DNA of 64,000 bases from Paracoccus shandongensis (GTDB taxonomy: Bacteria > Pseudomonadota > Alphaproteobacteria > Rhodobacterales > Rhodobacteraceae): positions 1 to 64,000 of the forward strand of contig NZ_JAFLRK010000031.1 in NCBI RefSeq assembly GCF_017315735.1, read 5' to 3'. Below are positions 37,273 through 46,992 of this stretch, in pieces; positions within the stretch are counted from its first letter, which is position 1; the number at the start of each line of letters is the position of its first letter. The notes under the pieces are model-generated. The model saw only the letters and a program-made list of their open reading frames with translations. It did no database searches and was not told the DNA's origin. The position numbers were made by a program, and so were the translations under genes.

Positions 37273-38454
37273 CTAGCCCACGGGCACGACGCGCACGGAG
37301 CCGCCCTTGGCGGACAGCGCGATCTCTCCGCCCGCAAGGCGCAGGGCGTCCTGGCCAAAGACCTCGGCCCGCCAGCCCTTCAGCGCGGGCAGATCCCGTT
37401 CGCCCTGGGCGATGGCGTCCAGTTCCGCGGACGAGGCGATCAGCTTTGGCGCCACCCCCGACGCATCCGCCTTGGCCTTGAGCAGCACCCGCAGCAGGTC
37501 CGACAGCGCGGCATTGCCGGGCTTGCCGGGCTCCTCGGCCCTGGCCTGGGGCAGATCCTTCGTCTCCAGCCCCGCCTTGACGGCGGCCAGGATGCCGTTC
37601 GCGATCTCGCCCTTGCGGGCCTCGCGCAAGAGCAGGCGCGAGCGGCCCAGATCGGCCTCGGTCGCGGGCTTGGTCGAGGCGACCTCGATCATGGCGTCGT
37701 CCTTGAAGACGCGCGACCGGGGGATGTCGCGTTCCTGGGCATAGGCCTCGCGGAAGCGCGCCAGTTCGCGCAGGATCGCCAGGAACCGGGGCGAGTTGGT
37801 GCGCGTGCGGACCTTGAGCCAGGCTTCCTCGGGGCGGGTGATATAGGTTTCGGGGTCTTCCAGGACCGCGACCTCCTCGGCCAGCCAGCTTTCGCGGCCA
37901 TTCTTGCGCAGCTCGGCCGAGAGAAACTCATAGATCACGCGCAGATGCGTCACGTCGGCCAGCGCATAGGCCGCCTGCGCGTCCGACAAGGGGCGGCGCG
38001 ACCAGTCGGTGAAGCGCGAGGACTTGTCCAGGTTCGCCCGCGCGATCTTGCGCACCAGGGTTTCATAGCCGACCTGTTCGCCAAAGCCGCAGACCATCGC
38101 GGCGACCTGGGTGTCGAACAGCGGCACGGGGAACAGGCCCGCGTCGTGGAAGAAGATCTCCAGATCCTGGCGGGCGGCGTGGAACACCTTGACCGTGCCT
38201 TCGTGGCGGAACAGGTCGTAAAGCGGCTCCAGCGACAGCCCCTCGGCCAGGGGATCGACCAGCACGGCCTCGCCCCCCGGGGCCTTGGGGGTCGATGCGG
38301 GCGGCAGGGCCATCTGGATCAGGCACAGCTTGGACCAATAGGTCCGTTCGCGCAGGAATTCGGTATCGACCGTGACATAGGGGGCCGATTTCGCCGCCTC
38401 GCAGAAGCGGGCCAGATCCTCGGTCCTGGTAATCGTGATGATGTCGTCGCTCAT
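37273..38454 (-). CDS. rnd: Ribonuclease D
   Basis: 393 residues; 3'-5' exoribonuclease in tRNA 3' maturation. DEDDy exonuclease motifs: TVDTEFLRE (ExoI), FHAARQDLEIFFHDAG (ExoII) and AAYALADVTHLR (ExoIII with Tyr and Asp). Two HRDC-like domains follow. Length matches the family. Confidence 0.94.
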   Translation of the reverse strand: MSDDIITITRTEDLARFCEAAKSAPYVTVDTEFLRERTYWSKLCLIQMALPPASTPKAPGGEAVLVDPLAEGLSLEPLYDLFRHEGTVKVFHAARQDLEIFFHDAGLFPVPLFDTQVAAMVCGFGEQVGYETLVRKIARANLDKSSRFTDWSRRPLSDAQAAYALADVTHLRVIYEFLSAELRKNGRESWLAEEVAVLEDPETYITRPEEAWLKVRTRTNSPRFLAILRELARFREAYAQERDIPRSRVFKDDAMIEVASTKPATEADLGRSRLLLREARKGEIANGILAAVKAGLETKDLPQARAEEPGKPGNAALSDLLRVLLKAKADASGVAPKLIASSAELDAIAQGERDLPALKGWRAEVFGQDALRLAGGEIALSAKGGSVRVVPVG

Positions 38455-38549
38455 GGGGGCCTTCTGCCGGGCGGTTCGTCCGCCAATTGGGAACGGATAA
38501 GCCCAAGTTCCCCCGATGAAAAGCGTTTTTGGTCAACCGCGCTGACGGA

Positions 38550-39680
38550 TCACGGCGGCGGGATGTCGCCCTGTGCCCGCATTGCATGAAAATCGGCCAC
38601 GAAATCGTCCAGACGCCCTTCCGCGATGGCCCCGCGCAGGCCCGCCATCAGTTCCTGGAAGTAATGCAGGTTGTGCCAGGTCAGCAGCATCCCCGAGATC
38701 ATCTCGCCCGCGCGGAAGACGTGGTGCAGATAGGCGCGGCTGTATCCGGCGCAGGCCGGACAGGTGCAATCCTCGTCCAGCGGACGGGGGTCGTCGGCGT
38801 GGCGCGCGTTCTTGATGGCGACCGGGCCGCGCCGCGTCCAGGCCTGCCCGGTGCGCCCCGACCGCGAGGGCAGAACGCAGTCCATCATGTCCACGCCCCG
38901 CTGCACCGCGCCCACGATGTCGTCGGGCTTGCCCACCCCCATCAGGTATCGCGGCTTGTCGGCGGGCAGGAAACCGGGGGCGTAGTCGAGGACGCCGAAC
39001 ATCGCCTCCTGCCCCTCGCCCACGGCCAGGCCGCCGATGGCATAGCCGTCGAAGCCGATGGATGTCAGGGCCTTGGCGGATTCCTCGCGCAGATCCTTCG
39101 TGACGCCGCCCTGCATGATGCCGAACAGCGCATGGCCGGGACGGTCGCCAAAGGCGTCGCGCGACCGCTGCGCCCATCGCATCGACAGGCGCATGGACTG
39201 CGCCACGGCGTCTTCGGTCGCGGGCAGGGCCGGGCATTCGTCGAAGCACATCACGATGTCGCTGCCCAGCAGGCGCTGGATTTCCATGCTGGTTTCCGGG
39301 GACAGCAGGTGGCGCGACCCGTCGATATGGGACGAGAAGGTGACGCCGTCTTCCGTCAGCTTGCGCAGGGCGGCCAGCGACATCACCTGGAAGCCGCCCG
39401 AGTCGGTCAGGATCGGCCGGTCCCAGTTCATGAAGCGGTGCAACCCGCCCAGCCGGGCGATGCGTTCCGCGCCGGGGCGCAGCATCAGGTGATAGGTGTT
39501 GCCCAGCAGGATGTCGGCCCCCGTCGCGCGCACCGATTCCGGCAGCATCGCCTTGACGGTGGCGGCGGTGCCCACGGGCATGAAGGCGGGCGTGCGGATC
39601 TCGCCGCGCGGCGTGTGGATGGTGCCGGTCCGCGCCCGTCCGTCGGTCGCCTGCAAGGTGAAGTGGAAACGCTCGCTCAT
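38550..39680 (-). CDS. tgt: tRNA-guanine transglycosylase
   Basis: 376-residue TIM barrel that swaps guanine 34 for preQ1 in GUN-anticodon tRNAs. Catalytic Asp in [11 protein letters not shown], substrate-binding [10 protein letters not shown], second Asp in [13 protein letters not shown] and zinc site [18 protein letters not shown]. Intact and of normal length. It is divergent from the sufT-like gene across about 120 bp. Confidence 0.97.
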   Translation of the reverse strand: MSERFHFTLQATDGRARTGTIHTPRGEIRTPAFMPVGTAATVKAMLPESVRATGADILLGNTYHLMLRPGAERIARLGGLHRFMNWDRPILTDSGGFQVMSLAALRKLTEDGVTFSSHIDGSRHLLSPETSMEIQRLLGSDIVMCFDECPALPATEDAVAQSMRLSMRWAQRSRDAFGDRPGHALFGIMQGGVTKDLREESAKALTSIGFDGYAIGGLAVGEGQEAMFGVLDYAPGFLPADKPRYLMGVGKPDDIVGAVQRGVDMMDCVLPSRSGRTGQAWTRRGPVAIKNARHADDPRPLDEDCTCPACAGYSRAYLHHVFRAGEMISGMLLTWHNLHYFQELMAGLRGAIAEGRLDDFVADFHAMRAQGDIPPP

Positions 39681-40085
39681 GGTCGTGCCTGTCGCTGGAA
39701 CCGGGCGTGTCTAGCGAAAGGGAACGGGCTTCGCAATGCGCCCTCTCTGGACTTGGGGGGAGTCTGCGCCTATATCAGAGCAAATTCGACAGGAACACGC
39801 CATGACCGAGTTGCAGGAAGGCGCCCCGCTGATCGCGCCCTCGACCACCGACCATCCGCTGTATGACAGCGTGGTGGAGGCCTGCAAGACCGTCTATGAC
39901 CCGGAAATCCCGGTCAACATCTTCGACCTGGGGCTGATCTACACGATCGACATCAACGACCAGAACGAGGTGCGGGTCATCATGACCCTGACCGCGCCGG
40001 GCTGCCCCGTCGCGGGCGAGATGCCGGCCTGGGTCGCCGACGCGGTCGAGGCCATTCCGGGCGTCAAGCAGGTCGATGTGGAAAT

Positions 40086-40350
<265 letters not shown>

Positions 40351-40373
40351 CTGGGGGACTTCACGTCCCCCAG
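40351..40373 (+). terminator. Hairpin downstream of the sufT-like gene
   Basis: Perfect 9-bp stem CTGGGGGAC/GTCCCCCAG with loop TTCAC, then ACCCCCTGTGGGATATTTG. GC-rich with no T-run; probably a transcription end. Confidence 0.6.
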
Positions 40374-40472
40374 ACCCCCTGTGGGATATTTGCAGTCCGC
40401 AGCAGGAGGCCCGCGTCTTGATGGGGGCGGGGTGCGGGATTATCTTGTGGTGGAACAGCAAGGATCGCGCCC

Positions 40473-40844
40473 ATGTTTGCCATTCCCGGATCGGTTCCGG
40501 TCACCATCACGCCCGCCGCCGAACGCCAGATCGCCCGGCTGATGAGCGGCAGGAACGCCTTCGGCCTGCGGATCGGGCTGAAGAAGGGCGGCTGCGCGGG
40601 AATGGAATACACCATGGATCTGGTCGAGGAGGCCGGGCCCAACGAGGAAGTCGTGGAACAGGGCGCGGCCCGCGTGCTGATCGCGCCCAAGGCGCAGATG
40701 TTCCTGTTCGGGACCGAGATCGACTATGAGAACGGGTTGCTGGAATCCGGCTTCCGGTTCCGCAACCCCAATGTGACCGACGCCTGCGGCTGCGGCGAAT
40801 CGGTCCGGTTCGAGCCGCTGGAAGGCAGCCGCGCCGGGGAATGA
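40473..40844 (+). CDS. sufA: HesB/IscA-type iron-sulfur assembly protein
   Basis: 123 residues of the A-type carrier family. The three conserved Cys are in GLKKGGCAGMEY and DACGCGESV. It carries Fe or Fe-S clusters to client enzymes in the cytosol. The sufA name rests on the neighbouring sufT-like gene; iscA or erpA cannot be excluded from sequence alone. Confidence 0.93.
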   Translation: MFAIPGSVPVTITPAAERQIARLMSGRNAFGLRIGLKKGGCAGMEYTMDLVEEAGPNEEVVEQGAARVLIAPKAQMFLFGTEIDYENGLLESGFRFRNPNVTDACGCGESVRFEPLEGSRAGE

Positions 40845-40927
40845 TTTCCGGCCCGGTTGCGGCGCTATCATGATTGCGCAGCCTTCCCCATCATCCTAAG
40901 CCACGGGCAAAGCTTTGGAGGAATGGC

Positions 40928-41671
40928 ATGGCACCGCGCAAACTGGCAGCCGGAAACTGGAAGATGAACGGCGATCTGGCCGCCTTGGCCGAGATCGACG
41001 CCCTGGTCGCGGCCCATCCCGCCCCGGGCTGCGAGGTTCTGGTCTGCCCGCCCGCCGTGCTGCTGCACCCGATGAAGGCGCGCGCCGGGACTGTCATTGC
41101 GCTTGGCGGGCAGGATTGCCATGCCAACCCCTCGGGCGCGCATACGGGCGACATCGCGGCGGCGCAGTTGAAGGATGTGGGCGCGGCCTATGTGATCCTG
41201 GGCCATTCCGAACGCCGCGCCGATCATGGCGAGACGGATGCGGCGGTCGCGGCCAAGGCGGCCGCCGCCCATGCCGCAGGCCTGACCGCGATCATCTGCG
41301 TGGGAGAGACCGAGGCGCAGCGCGACGCCGGGGAAACGCTGGCGGTGATCGCCGCGCAACTGGACGGGTCCATTCCCGCCAGGGCCACGGCGGCCAATAC
41401 CGTGATCGCCTATGAGCCGGTCTGGGCCATCGGCACCGGCCGCACCCCCACCAACGACCAGATCGCCGAGGTTCATGGCCTGATGCGCGACTGCCTGGCG
41501 GACAAGGTCGGGGACGCGGCAGCGGTGCGGCTGCTTTACGGCGGCAGCGTCAAGCCGGGCAATGCGGCCGAGATCTTTGCCATTCCCCATGTGGACGGTG
41601 CCCTGGTCGGGGGGGCCAGCCTGAAGGCCGCGGATTTCGGCGCCATCATCGCGGCGCTGGAAACGGCCTGA
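40928..41671 (+). CDS. tpiA: Triosephosphate isomerase
   Basis: 247-residue TIM barrel; interconverts DHAP and glyceraldehyde 3-phosphate. AGNWKMNG (Asn/Lys), GHSERR (His), [11 protein letters not shown] (Glu) and [10 protein letters not shown] are intact. The ATG at 40928 has GGAGGA upstream; an earlier frame start at 40874 is not supported. The last 26 bp overlap the end of the opposing GGDEF gene. Confidence 0.97.
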   Translation: MAPRKLAAGNWKMNGDLAALAEIDALVAAHPAPGCEVLVCPPAVLLHPMKARAGTVIALGGQDCHANPSGAHTGDIAAAQLKDVGAAYVILGHSERRADHGETDAAVAAKAAAAHAAGLTAIICVGETEAQRDAGETLAVIAAQLDGSIPARATAANTVIAYEPVWAIGTGRTPTNDQIAEVHGLMRDCLADKVGDAAAVRLLYGGSVKPGNAAEIFAIPHVDGALVGGASLKAADFGAIIAALETA

Positions 41672-42653
41672 GATCGGGGGCCGCGGGAAGGGGCGCCACC
41701 GACACCCGCCCCTTGCCCGCCCGCTTCGACCGATACAGGGCGACATCGGCATCATTCAGCATCCGGTCGATGTCGTCGGGCCCATAGCCCGCCGAGAGGA
41801 CGACCCCCAGGCTGGCCGAGACGCGGCAATCGCCGGGCGAGACCTGCTCGATCCCCCGGATGATCCGCGCGCCGATATGCGTCAGCGCCTGGCAGGTCCA
41901 GGCGCCGCCCAGGATCAGCACGAACTCGTCCCCGCCGATCCGGGCCACGTGGTCGCGGCTGCGGGTCATGCGGCCCAGGACCTGCGCCACGTCGCGCAGC
42001 AGGCGGTCGCCGGCCGCATGGCCCAGGCTGTCGTTCACGGGCTTGAAGTTGTCCAGATCCAGGTGGACCAGCGCAAAGCCCTGTCCGCCGCGCGGATCCA
42101 GCGCGCCCCGCATCGCGGCCAGCAGGCCGCGGCGGTTCAGCACGCCCGTCAGCGGATCGGTATGGGCCTCTCGCTCGGCGTCCTGGCGGGCCAGCATCAG
42201 GTGGCGGTTGAAGCGCGCCAGTTCCCCCTGGATGGCCCGGTTCGCTTCCTGCAGGAACATCAGTTCCAGCGCCAGTTCCGAAGGGGCGAAGTCGTTCTCG
42301 GTCAGCCCGAAGGCCGCGACGGCATCGGACAGCGACACCCCGAAGCCGAAGTTCAACAGCAGCCCGCCGAAGCCGGGCGCCACGACATGACCGCGCAGCA
42401 CCATCTGCCGGTGATGCCGCAGCCGCAGGGACAGCCGCTTGCCCGGCTCGGACGCGCGAATCTGCGTGATCACGCAGCCGGTTTCCACCCCCCTGGCCTC
42501 GACGAAGACATCCTCGACCACCTGCGCGCCGGGCGGCACCAGCTTTTGCATGGTCGGCCCGGCGAAACGGATCGCGCCGTCCTCGGCCAGGCAAAGGTGC
42601 ATGGGCATCAGCCGGTCCAGCGCGGCCTGCCCCAGGGTCAGGGCCCGGCTCAT
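41646..42653 (-). CDS. HNOBA-GGDEF diguanylate cyclase
   Basis: 335 residues. N-terminal HNOBA-like PAS fold (about 1-140; [36 protein letters not shown]) ending in a short coiled coil (about 140-170), then a GGDEF domain (170-325) with intact active site [10 protein letters not shown] and substrate Asp/Asn segments [20 protein letters not shown]. The inhibitory I-site RxxD is present as RSRD at the standard distance. It should make cyclic di-GMP with product inhibition. ATGA overlap with the upstream H-NOX-like gene means they are made together. The frame extends upstream only as a mirror of that gene. Confidence 0.92.
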   Translation of the reverse strand: MSRALTLGQAALDRLMPMHLCLAEDGAIRFAGPTMQKLVPPGAQVVEDVFVEARGVETGCVITQIRASEPGKRLSLRLRHHRQMVLRGHVVAPGFGGLLLNFGFGVSLSDAVAAFGLTENDFAPSELALELMFLQEANRAIQGELARFNRHLMLARQDAEREAHTDPLTGVLNRRGLLAAMRGALDPRGGQGFALVHLDLDNFKPVNDSLGHAAGDRLLRDVAQVLGRMTRSRDHVARIGGDEFVLILGGAWTCQALTHIGARIIRGIEQVSPGDCRVSASLGVVLSAGYGPDDIDRMLNDADVALYRSKRAGKGRVSVAPLPAAPDLRPFPAPR

Positions 42654-43162
42654 GCCTGGCTGGCCCGGGCGGACAGGCGGAAGGTCCGCGCCTCGGCGAA
42701 GGCCAGGTCGGACACGTCGATGCAGATCCCCTCGGCGCTGCGGGTGATCACGCAAAGCGTGCCGTAGTCGTCGGCCATCGCCCGCAGCAACCCGCTGAGA
42801 AGCGCTGTCCAGACCGCCCCCTCGCCCGGGATCGTGACCCAGACCAGGCCGTCCGCGCTGCGCGACAAGGCAATCTCGGGCACGGCGACATCGTCGGTGA
42901 TCAGGCGGATGCGTTCGGGCAACTCGTCCAGGCGCAGCAGGAAGTCCAGGAAATCGCTGCCGCAGAACCGCAGAAGGCGCCAAATCTCGTCCTGCCGCAC
43001 CAGCCAGGCGCCCAGATCCTCGATCAGCTCGTCGGTGGGCTTGCCAAGCTGCTCGGCCGCGGCTTCCAGCATCAGGCTGGGGGGCAGCAGGCCAGCCTCG
43101 ACCCCCAGGACGGATTCTTCCTGCAGGAACTTCTCGATCGCGCGGTTGACCAGGTCGTGCAT
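42650..43162 (-). CDS. H-NOX-like protein lacking heme ligands
   Basis: 170 residues that align along their length with heme-NO/oxygen-binding domains: PTDELIEDLGAWLV matches the helix before the heme pocket and FLDFLLRLDELPERIRL matches the helix bearing the proximal His. In canonical H-NOX this reads LDxxH; here the His is Pro82. The heme-propionate motif YxSxR is T-I-P-G-E (110-114). So heme binding by the known mode should be lost. Excellent GGAGGTGACAC ribosome site. It overlaps the HNOBA-GGDEF gene by 4 nt, the usual H-NOX/cyclase partner arrangement. Function inferred: protein-protein regulator or sensor of another ligand. Confidence 0.75.
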   Translation of the reverse strand: MHDLVNRAIEKFLQEESVLGVEAGLLPPSLMLEAAAEQLGKPTDELIEDLGAWLVRQDEIWRLLRFCGSDFLDFLLRLDELPERIRLITDDVAVPEIALSRSADGLVWVTIPGEGAVWTALLSGLLRAMADDYGTLCVITRSAEGICIDVSDLAFAEARTFRLSARASQA

Positions 43163-43213
43163 GTGTCACCTCCGGCGCCCTGTCTAGACGCAAGAAGTGA
43201 ACAAATCGCAAAC

Positions 43214-43501
43214 TCAGATCTGCCAGCCATAGCTGCCGGGACCGGCCAGGGCGGTCCGCGCCTGCATCAGGTCGCCCGGCGCGACGCCCAGTTCGGCCGC
43301 CGCCTCGATCACCCTCTGGTCGTCTTCCAGCAGGTAGTCCAGCACATACAGCGCCATCTCGGGGCTGGTCGCCACCTGACGCAGATCCTGCGGCTGAAGG
43401 CCCGTCGCGGCCAGGAACGCCTCGACCAGATCGGGCCGCCCGGCCAGGTAGAGAAAGGCGGATGTCGCCAGTTCCTGCGCGGATTCTCGCTTATATGTCA
43501 T
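43214..43501 (-). CDS. DUF3572 family protein
   Basis: 95 residues, all-helical looking, with no known catalytic motif (AFLYLAGRPDLVEAFLAATGL, QDLRQVATSPEMALYVLDYLL). The family is restricted mainly to Alphaproteobacteria and its role is unknown. It is divergent from the PleD-like gene (100 bp apart) and 51 bp upstream of the H-NOX-like gene in the same direction, so it may be co-transcribed with that pair. Confidence 0.85.
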   Translation of the reverse strand: MTYKRESAQELATSAFLYLAGRPDLVEAFLAATGLQPQDLRQVATSPEMALYVLDYLLEDDQRVIEAAAELGVAPGDLMQARTALAGPGSYGWQI

Positions 43502-43601
43502 CGCCTGGCCCTTGTTCCGACTCGCTCGCCGACTGTTTGGAAACGCTTTGTTAAGGAATCAATGACATTCTTCGGGAAGGCCGTCGGAAGGGGCGTCATT
43601 C

Positions 43602-44987
43602 ATGACCGCGCGTATCCTTATTGCAGAAAGCAGCGCGACAAGCCGGATCACCTTGAAGGTCCGGCTGTCGGGGGCGTGCTATGACGTCCTGTCGGCCGCC
43701 ACGACCGAGGAGCTGGTGTCGCAACTGCGCTCGGGCCGGCCCGACCTTGTCCTGCTGGGCCCGGGCTTTGCGGACCTGCCGCTGGCCGATTTCTTCCAGC
43801 TTGTCGCGGTGGAACGGCCCCGCACGCCGGTGCTGGCGCTTGCCGACGGCCAGCGCCGGATCGAGGCGCTGGAGGCCGGGGCCTCGGCCGTGCTGGACCC
43901 GCGGGTCGAGGAGCAGATGCTGCTGGCCCGCGTACGCGGCTTGCTGCGCGATTCGGAAACCGGCGACGCGCCGGACTTCGCCATGGCCGAGGCCGCGTCG
44001 GAATTTGCCCATGCGCCCTCGGGCAATGTCGTCCTGGTGGCCGACCAGCCCGGGCGGGCGCAGCGGTGGCGCCATATCCTGCAGCCGCGCCTGAACTGCC
44101 GCTTCGCGATCTCCAGCCCCGACGAGACGCTGAGCGCGGCGTCCCTCGGCGACGGCGCGGACCTTTACATCATCGCCGCCGATATCGACCGCAAGGGCGA
44201 CGGGCTGCGGCTGTTGTCGGAACTGCGGTCGCGCAACGGCTCGAAGGAGGCGGGCTTTGCCGTCCTTGTCGCGCCCGAACGCGAGGATCTCTGCGCTATC
44301 GCGCTGGATCTGGGCGCAAGCGAGGTGCTGCCGCTCGACCCCGTCGGCGACAACAATGCCGAGATCGCGGCCCTGGCGCTGCGCAACCAGCTGGACCGCA
44401 AGCGCCGCGCCGACAGCCGGCGCGAGGAGATGAAGCGCAACATGGCCTGGGCCATGACCGATCCGCTGACCGGGCTTTACAACCGCCGCTACGCGCAGCC
44501 CCACCTGGCCGAGATCGCGCAATGCGCCATGCGCCAGCATTCCGCCTTTGCGGTGATGGCGCTGGATCTGGACCGCTTCAAGACGATCAACGACAATTTC
44601 GGCCATGCCGCGGGCGACGCGGTGCTGTGCGACATCGCCCGCCGGGTCGAGGGGATCGTCGCGAACCGGGGCCTGACCGCCCGCCTTGGCGGAGAGGAGT
44701 TCCTGGTCGTGCTGCCCGACACCACCGAAGCCGAGGCCTTCCGCCTGGCCGAGGAGATCCGCCGCGCCGTCGAGATACATCCCACGCCCTTGCCCCGCAT
44801 CTCGGGCGGGGGGCAGGTGCAGGCGACGGTGTCGATAGGCGTGGCGCTGGAACAGGCGCCCTTCTGCATCAGCCGCCCCGAGATGCTGGCCGAGATCGCG
44901 CTGGAACGCGCCGACCGCGCCATGATCGCGGCCAAGTCGCTGGGCCGCAACCGCGTGCTGATGGCTCCGATGCAGCCCGTCCACTGA
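43602..44987 (+). CDS. pleD: PleD-like diguanylate cyclase with degenerate receivers
   Basis: 461 residues in the PleD order REC-REC-GGDEF. REC1 (about 1-120) has lost its chemistry: the acidic pair is Glu9-Ser10, the phosphoacceptor position in LVLLGPGF is Gly53, and the conserved Lys is replaced (VLDPRV). REC2 (about 140-270) also lacks an obvious acceptor, as in PleD itself. GGDEF (about 290-455) has an active GGEEF (ARLGGEEFLVVLPDT), LDRFKTINDNFGHAAGD and NRRY. The I-site RxxD position reads ANRG, so product inhibition is probably lost. GGAAGGGG lies upstream of the ATG. Confidence 0.88.
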   Translation: MTARILIAESSATSRITLKVRLSGACYDVLSAATTEELVSQLRSGRPDLVLLGPGFADLPLADFFQLVAVERPRTPVLALADGQRRIEALEAGASAVLDPRVEEQMLLARVRGLLRDSETGDAPDFAMAEAASEFAHAPSGNVVLVADQPGRAQRWRHILQPRLNCRFAISSPDETLSAASLGDGADLYIIAADIDRKGDGLRLLSELRSRNGSKEAGFAVLVAPEREDLCAIALDLGASEVLPLDPVGDNNAEIAALALRNQLDRKRRADSRREEMKRNMAWAMTDPLTGLYNRRYAQPHLAEIAQCAMRQHSAFAVMALDLDRFKTINDNFGHAAGDAVLCDIARRVEGIVANRGLTARLGGEEFLVVLPDTTEAEAFRLAEEIRRAVEIHPTPLPRISGGGQVQATVSIGVALEQAPFCISRPEMLAEIALERADRAMIAAKSLGRNRVLMAPMQPVH

Positions 44988-44992
44988 CGCGC

Positions 44993-45015
44993 CCCGAGGG
45001 CCGCGTGCCCTCGGG
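44993..45015 (+). terminator. Hairpin after the PleD-like gene
   Basis: Perfect 8-bp stem CCCGAGGG/CCCTCGGG with a 7-nt loop, starting 5 bp after the stop codon; no T-run. Confidence 0.55.
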
Positions 45016-45073
45016 ACTGGCGGGACGGCGGGCCAGCGCCTACATTGGCCCCGCGCCCTGCCCGGAGATTGCC

Positions 45074-45478
45074 ATGTCCCAAGACCCCCGCGATTCGACC
45101 GAACGCCCGACCGGGCAGGCCATGCTGCGCGGGGCCATGGGCCGCTGCCCGGCCTGCGGCGAGGGTCGGCTGTTCCGGTCCTTCCTGAAGGTCGCCGACC
45201 ATTGCCCGTCCTGCAACGAGGCGCTGCACCACCAGCGGGCCGACGACGGCCCGGCCTATCTGACGATCCTGCTGGTCTCGCATCTGGGCGCGCCCTTGCT
45301 ACTGGCCTGCTATGTCGCCTGGCGGCCTTCGGCCATGACGATGATCTGGACCTTCGGCCTGGGGGCGATTATCCTGTCGCTGCTGCTGTTGCCGCGCATC
45401 AAGGGGGCGATGGTGGGGCTGCAATGGGCGCGGCGGATGCACGGCTTTGGCGCCCCCGACTCCTCGGCCTTGTCGTGA
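45074..45478 (+). CDS. DUF983 domain-containing membrane protein
   Basis: 134 residues. Two CxxC pairs near the N-terminus (GRCPACGEG and HCPSCNEA) could bind zinc; two membrane helices follow (TILLVSHLGAPLLLACYVAW and MIWTFGLGAIILSLLLLP). Family role unknown, often next to NUDIX or cytochrome oxidase genes. The stop overlaps a GTG start of the NUDIX gene. Confidence 0.88.
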   Translation: MSQDPRDSTERPTGQAMLRGAMGRCPACGEGRLFRSFLKVADHCPSCNEALHHQRADDGPAYLTILLVSHLGAPLLLACYVAWRPSAMTMIWTFGLGAIILSLLLLPRIKGAMVGLQWARRMHGFGAPDSSALS

Positions 45479-46161
45479 CGGGGGAGGCCACGCCGATCCG
45501 GGACGCCGCGACGATCATCCTGCTGCGCAGGACGGGCGCGGGCGTGTCGGTGCTGATGGGAATGCGCGGCGCGGGGGCGGCCTTCATGCCCTCGAAATAC
45601 GTCTTTCCGGGCGGCGCGGTGGATGCCGCCGACGCCACGGCCCCCCTGGCAGCAGCCCTGGCCGAGCCGCATCGCAGCCGCCTTTCCCGCGAACCCCGGC
45701 CCGGATCCGCGCCCGACGCGCAGGCCATCGCCGCCGCCGCCCTGCGCGAACTGGCCGAGGAAACCGGCCAGCTGATCGGCCGCCCGGGCCGCAGCGCCTG
45801 GCCGGGCTTTGCCGAGGCGGGCCTTTGCCCGGACGCATCAAACCTGGTCTATCTGTTCCGGGCAATCACGCCGCCGGGCCGCCCGCGCCGGTTCGACGCG
45901 CATTTCTTCGTGGCCGATGCCGCCTGCCTGGCGACCGATCCCGACGATTTCAGCCGCGCCTGCGACGAGCTTTCGCATCTGCACTGGGTGCCCCTGCCCC
46001 AGGCCCGCGCCCTGGACCTGCCCTTCATCACCGAGGTGGTGCTGGCCGAACTGGCCGACCTGATCGGGGGCCTGCCGCCGGACGCGCCCCTGCCGGTGCC
46101 GGACACGGTGCCCTTTTTCGACAACCGCACCCCGGCCCCGCGTTTCGTGCAGATCGCCTAG
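45475..46161 (+). CDS. NUDIX hydrolase
   Basis: 228 residues. NUDIX helix ALRELAEETGQLI carries the REUxEExGU catalytic core, but the upstream Gly block (KYVFPGGAVD) is separated from it by a long insert, as in NUDT19-type CoA diphosphatases; the outer Glu of the box is not obvious. Substrate may be a CoA or nucleotide diphosphate derivative. Start: GTG at 45475 overlaps the preceding stop by 4 nt and gives a natural TGEATPIRDAATIILL opening; an ATG at 45424 is the alternative. The stop shares CTAG with the opposing gene. Confidence 0.87.
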   Translation: MTGEATPIRDAATIILLRRTGAGVSVLMGMRGAGAAFMPSKYVFPGGAVDAADATAPLAAALAEPHRSRLSREPRPGSAPDAQAIAAAALRELAEETGQLIGRPGRSAWPGFAEAGLCPDASNLVYLFRAITPPGRPRRFDAHFFVADAACLATDPDDFSRACDELSHLHWVPLPQARALDLPFITEVVLAELADLIGGLPPDAPLPVPDTVPFFDNRTPAPRFVQIA

Positions 46162-46928
46162 CGTCCGGAAAACCGCGCCGGGCGCTTTTCCAGAAAGGCG
46201 GTCACGCCTTCGGCGAAATCCGCCGTCCGCCCCGCCGCGCCTTGCAGCCGCGCCTCCAGCGCAAGTTGCGCGTCCAGGTCGTTCTGGGTGGATGCCGCGA
46301 CAGCCTCGCGGATCGCCAGATAGGCGGCGGTCGGCCCTTGGGCCAGTTGCCGGGCGCGGGCAGCGACACCATCGGCGAAATCCGCATCCGGCAACGCTTC
46401 CCAAATCAGGCCCCAGTCGGCGGCCTGGCGGGCGCTGACGGGTTCGGCGAACAGCATCATGCCCATGGCCCGCGCCATCCCCACGGCGCGCGGAATGACA
46501 AAGGTGCCGCCCGCGTCGGGAACCAGGCCGATCCGCGCGAAGGCCTGGATGAAGCTCGCGCTTTCGGCGGCGATCACCACGTCCGCCGCAAGCGCCAGGT
46601 TCGCGCCCGCCCCCGCCGCAACCCCGTTGACCGCCGCGATCACCGGCGCGCGGCAGGCCCGGATCGCCCGCAGCATGGGTTCGTATTCGTCCCGCAGCGT
46701 GCCTTCCAGATCGGCCGCCGCCGCCCGGTCGGTCAGGTCCTGGCCAGAACAGAAGCCGCGCCCCGCCCCGGTGATGATCAGGCAGCGGGCCTCCTCGGGC
46801 AACGTGGTCACGGCCCGGGTGATCTCGGCCCGCATCCGGCTGCTCAGCGCGTTCATCACCTGCGGGCGGTTCAGGGTCAGCGTGGCGACACCCTCGCTGA
46901 CGGCGAATTCAATGGTTTCATGACTCAT
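46158..46928 (-). CDS. paaG: Enoyl-CoA hydratase/isomerase, PaaG-like
   Basis: 256 residues of the crotonase fold. Oxyanion-hole segments GRGFCSGQDLTDR and NGVAAGAGANLALAAD; the segment FARIGLVPDAGGTFVIPRAVGMARAMG is nearly that of PaaG (1,2-epoxyphenylacetyl-CoA isomerase), with Asp in place of the hydratase Glu. No other paa gene is nearby, so the physiological role could be a general enoyl-CoA isomerase. Same direction as ccmFH, 64 bp from ccmH. Confidence 0.85.
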   Translation of the reverse strand: MSHETIEFAVSEGVATLTLNRPQVMNALSSRMRAEITRAVTTLPEEARCLIITGAGRGFCSGQDLTDRAAAADLEGTLRDEYEPMLRAIRACRAPVIAAVNGVAAGAGANLALAADVVIAAESASFIQAFARIGLVPDAGGTFVIPRAVGMARAMGMMLFAEPVSARQAADWGLIWEALPDADFADGVAARARQLAQGPTAAYLAIREAVAASTQNDLDAQLALEARLQGAAGRTADFAEGVTAFLEKRPARFSGR

Positions 46929-46992
46929 GGTGTCACCCCTCTTTGCGGGGCATCATGCCGCAAAACGGCGGGGGGAAAAGCGCGACCCGGCG

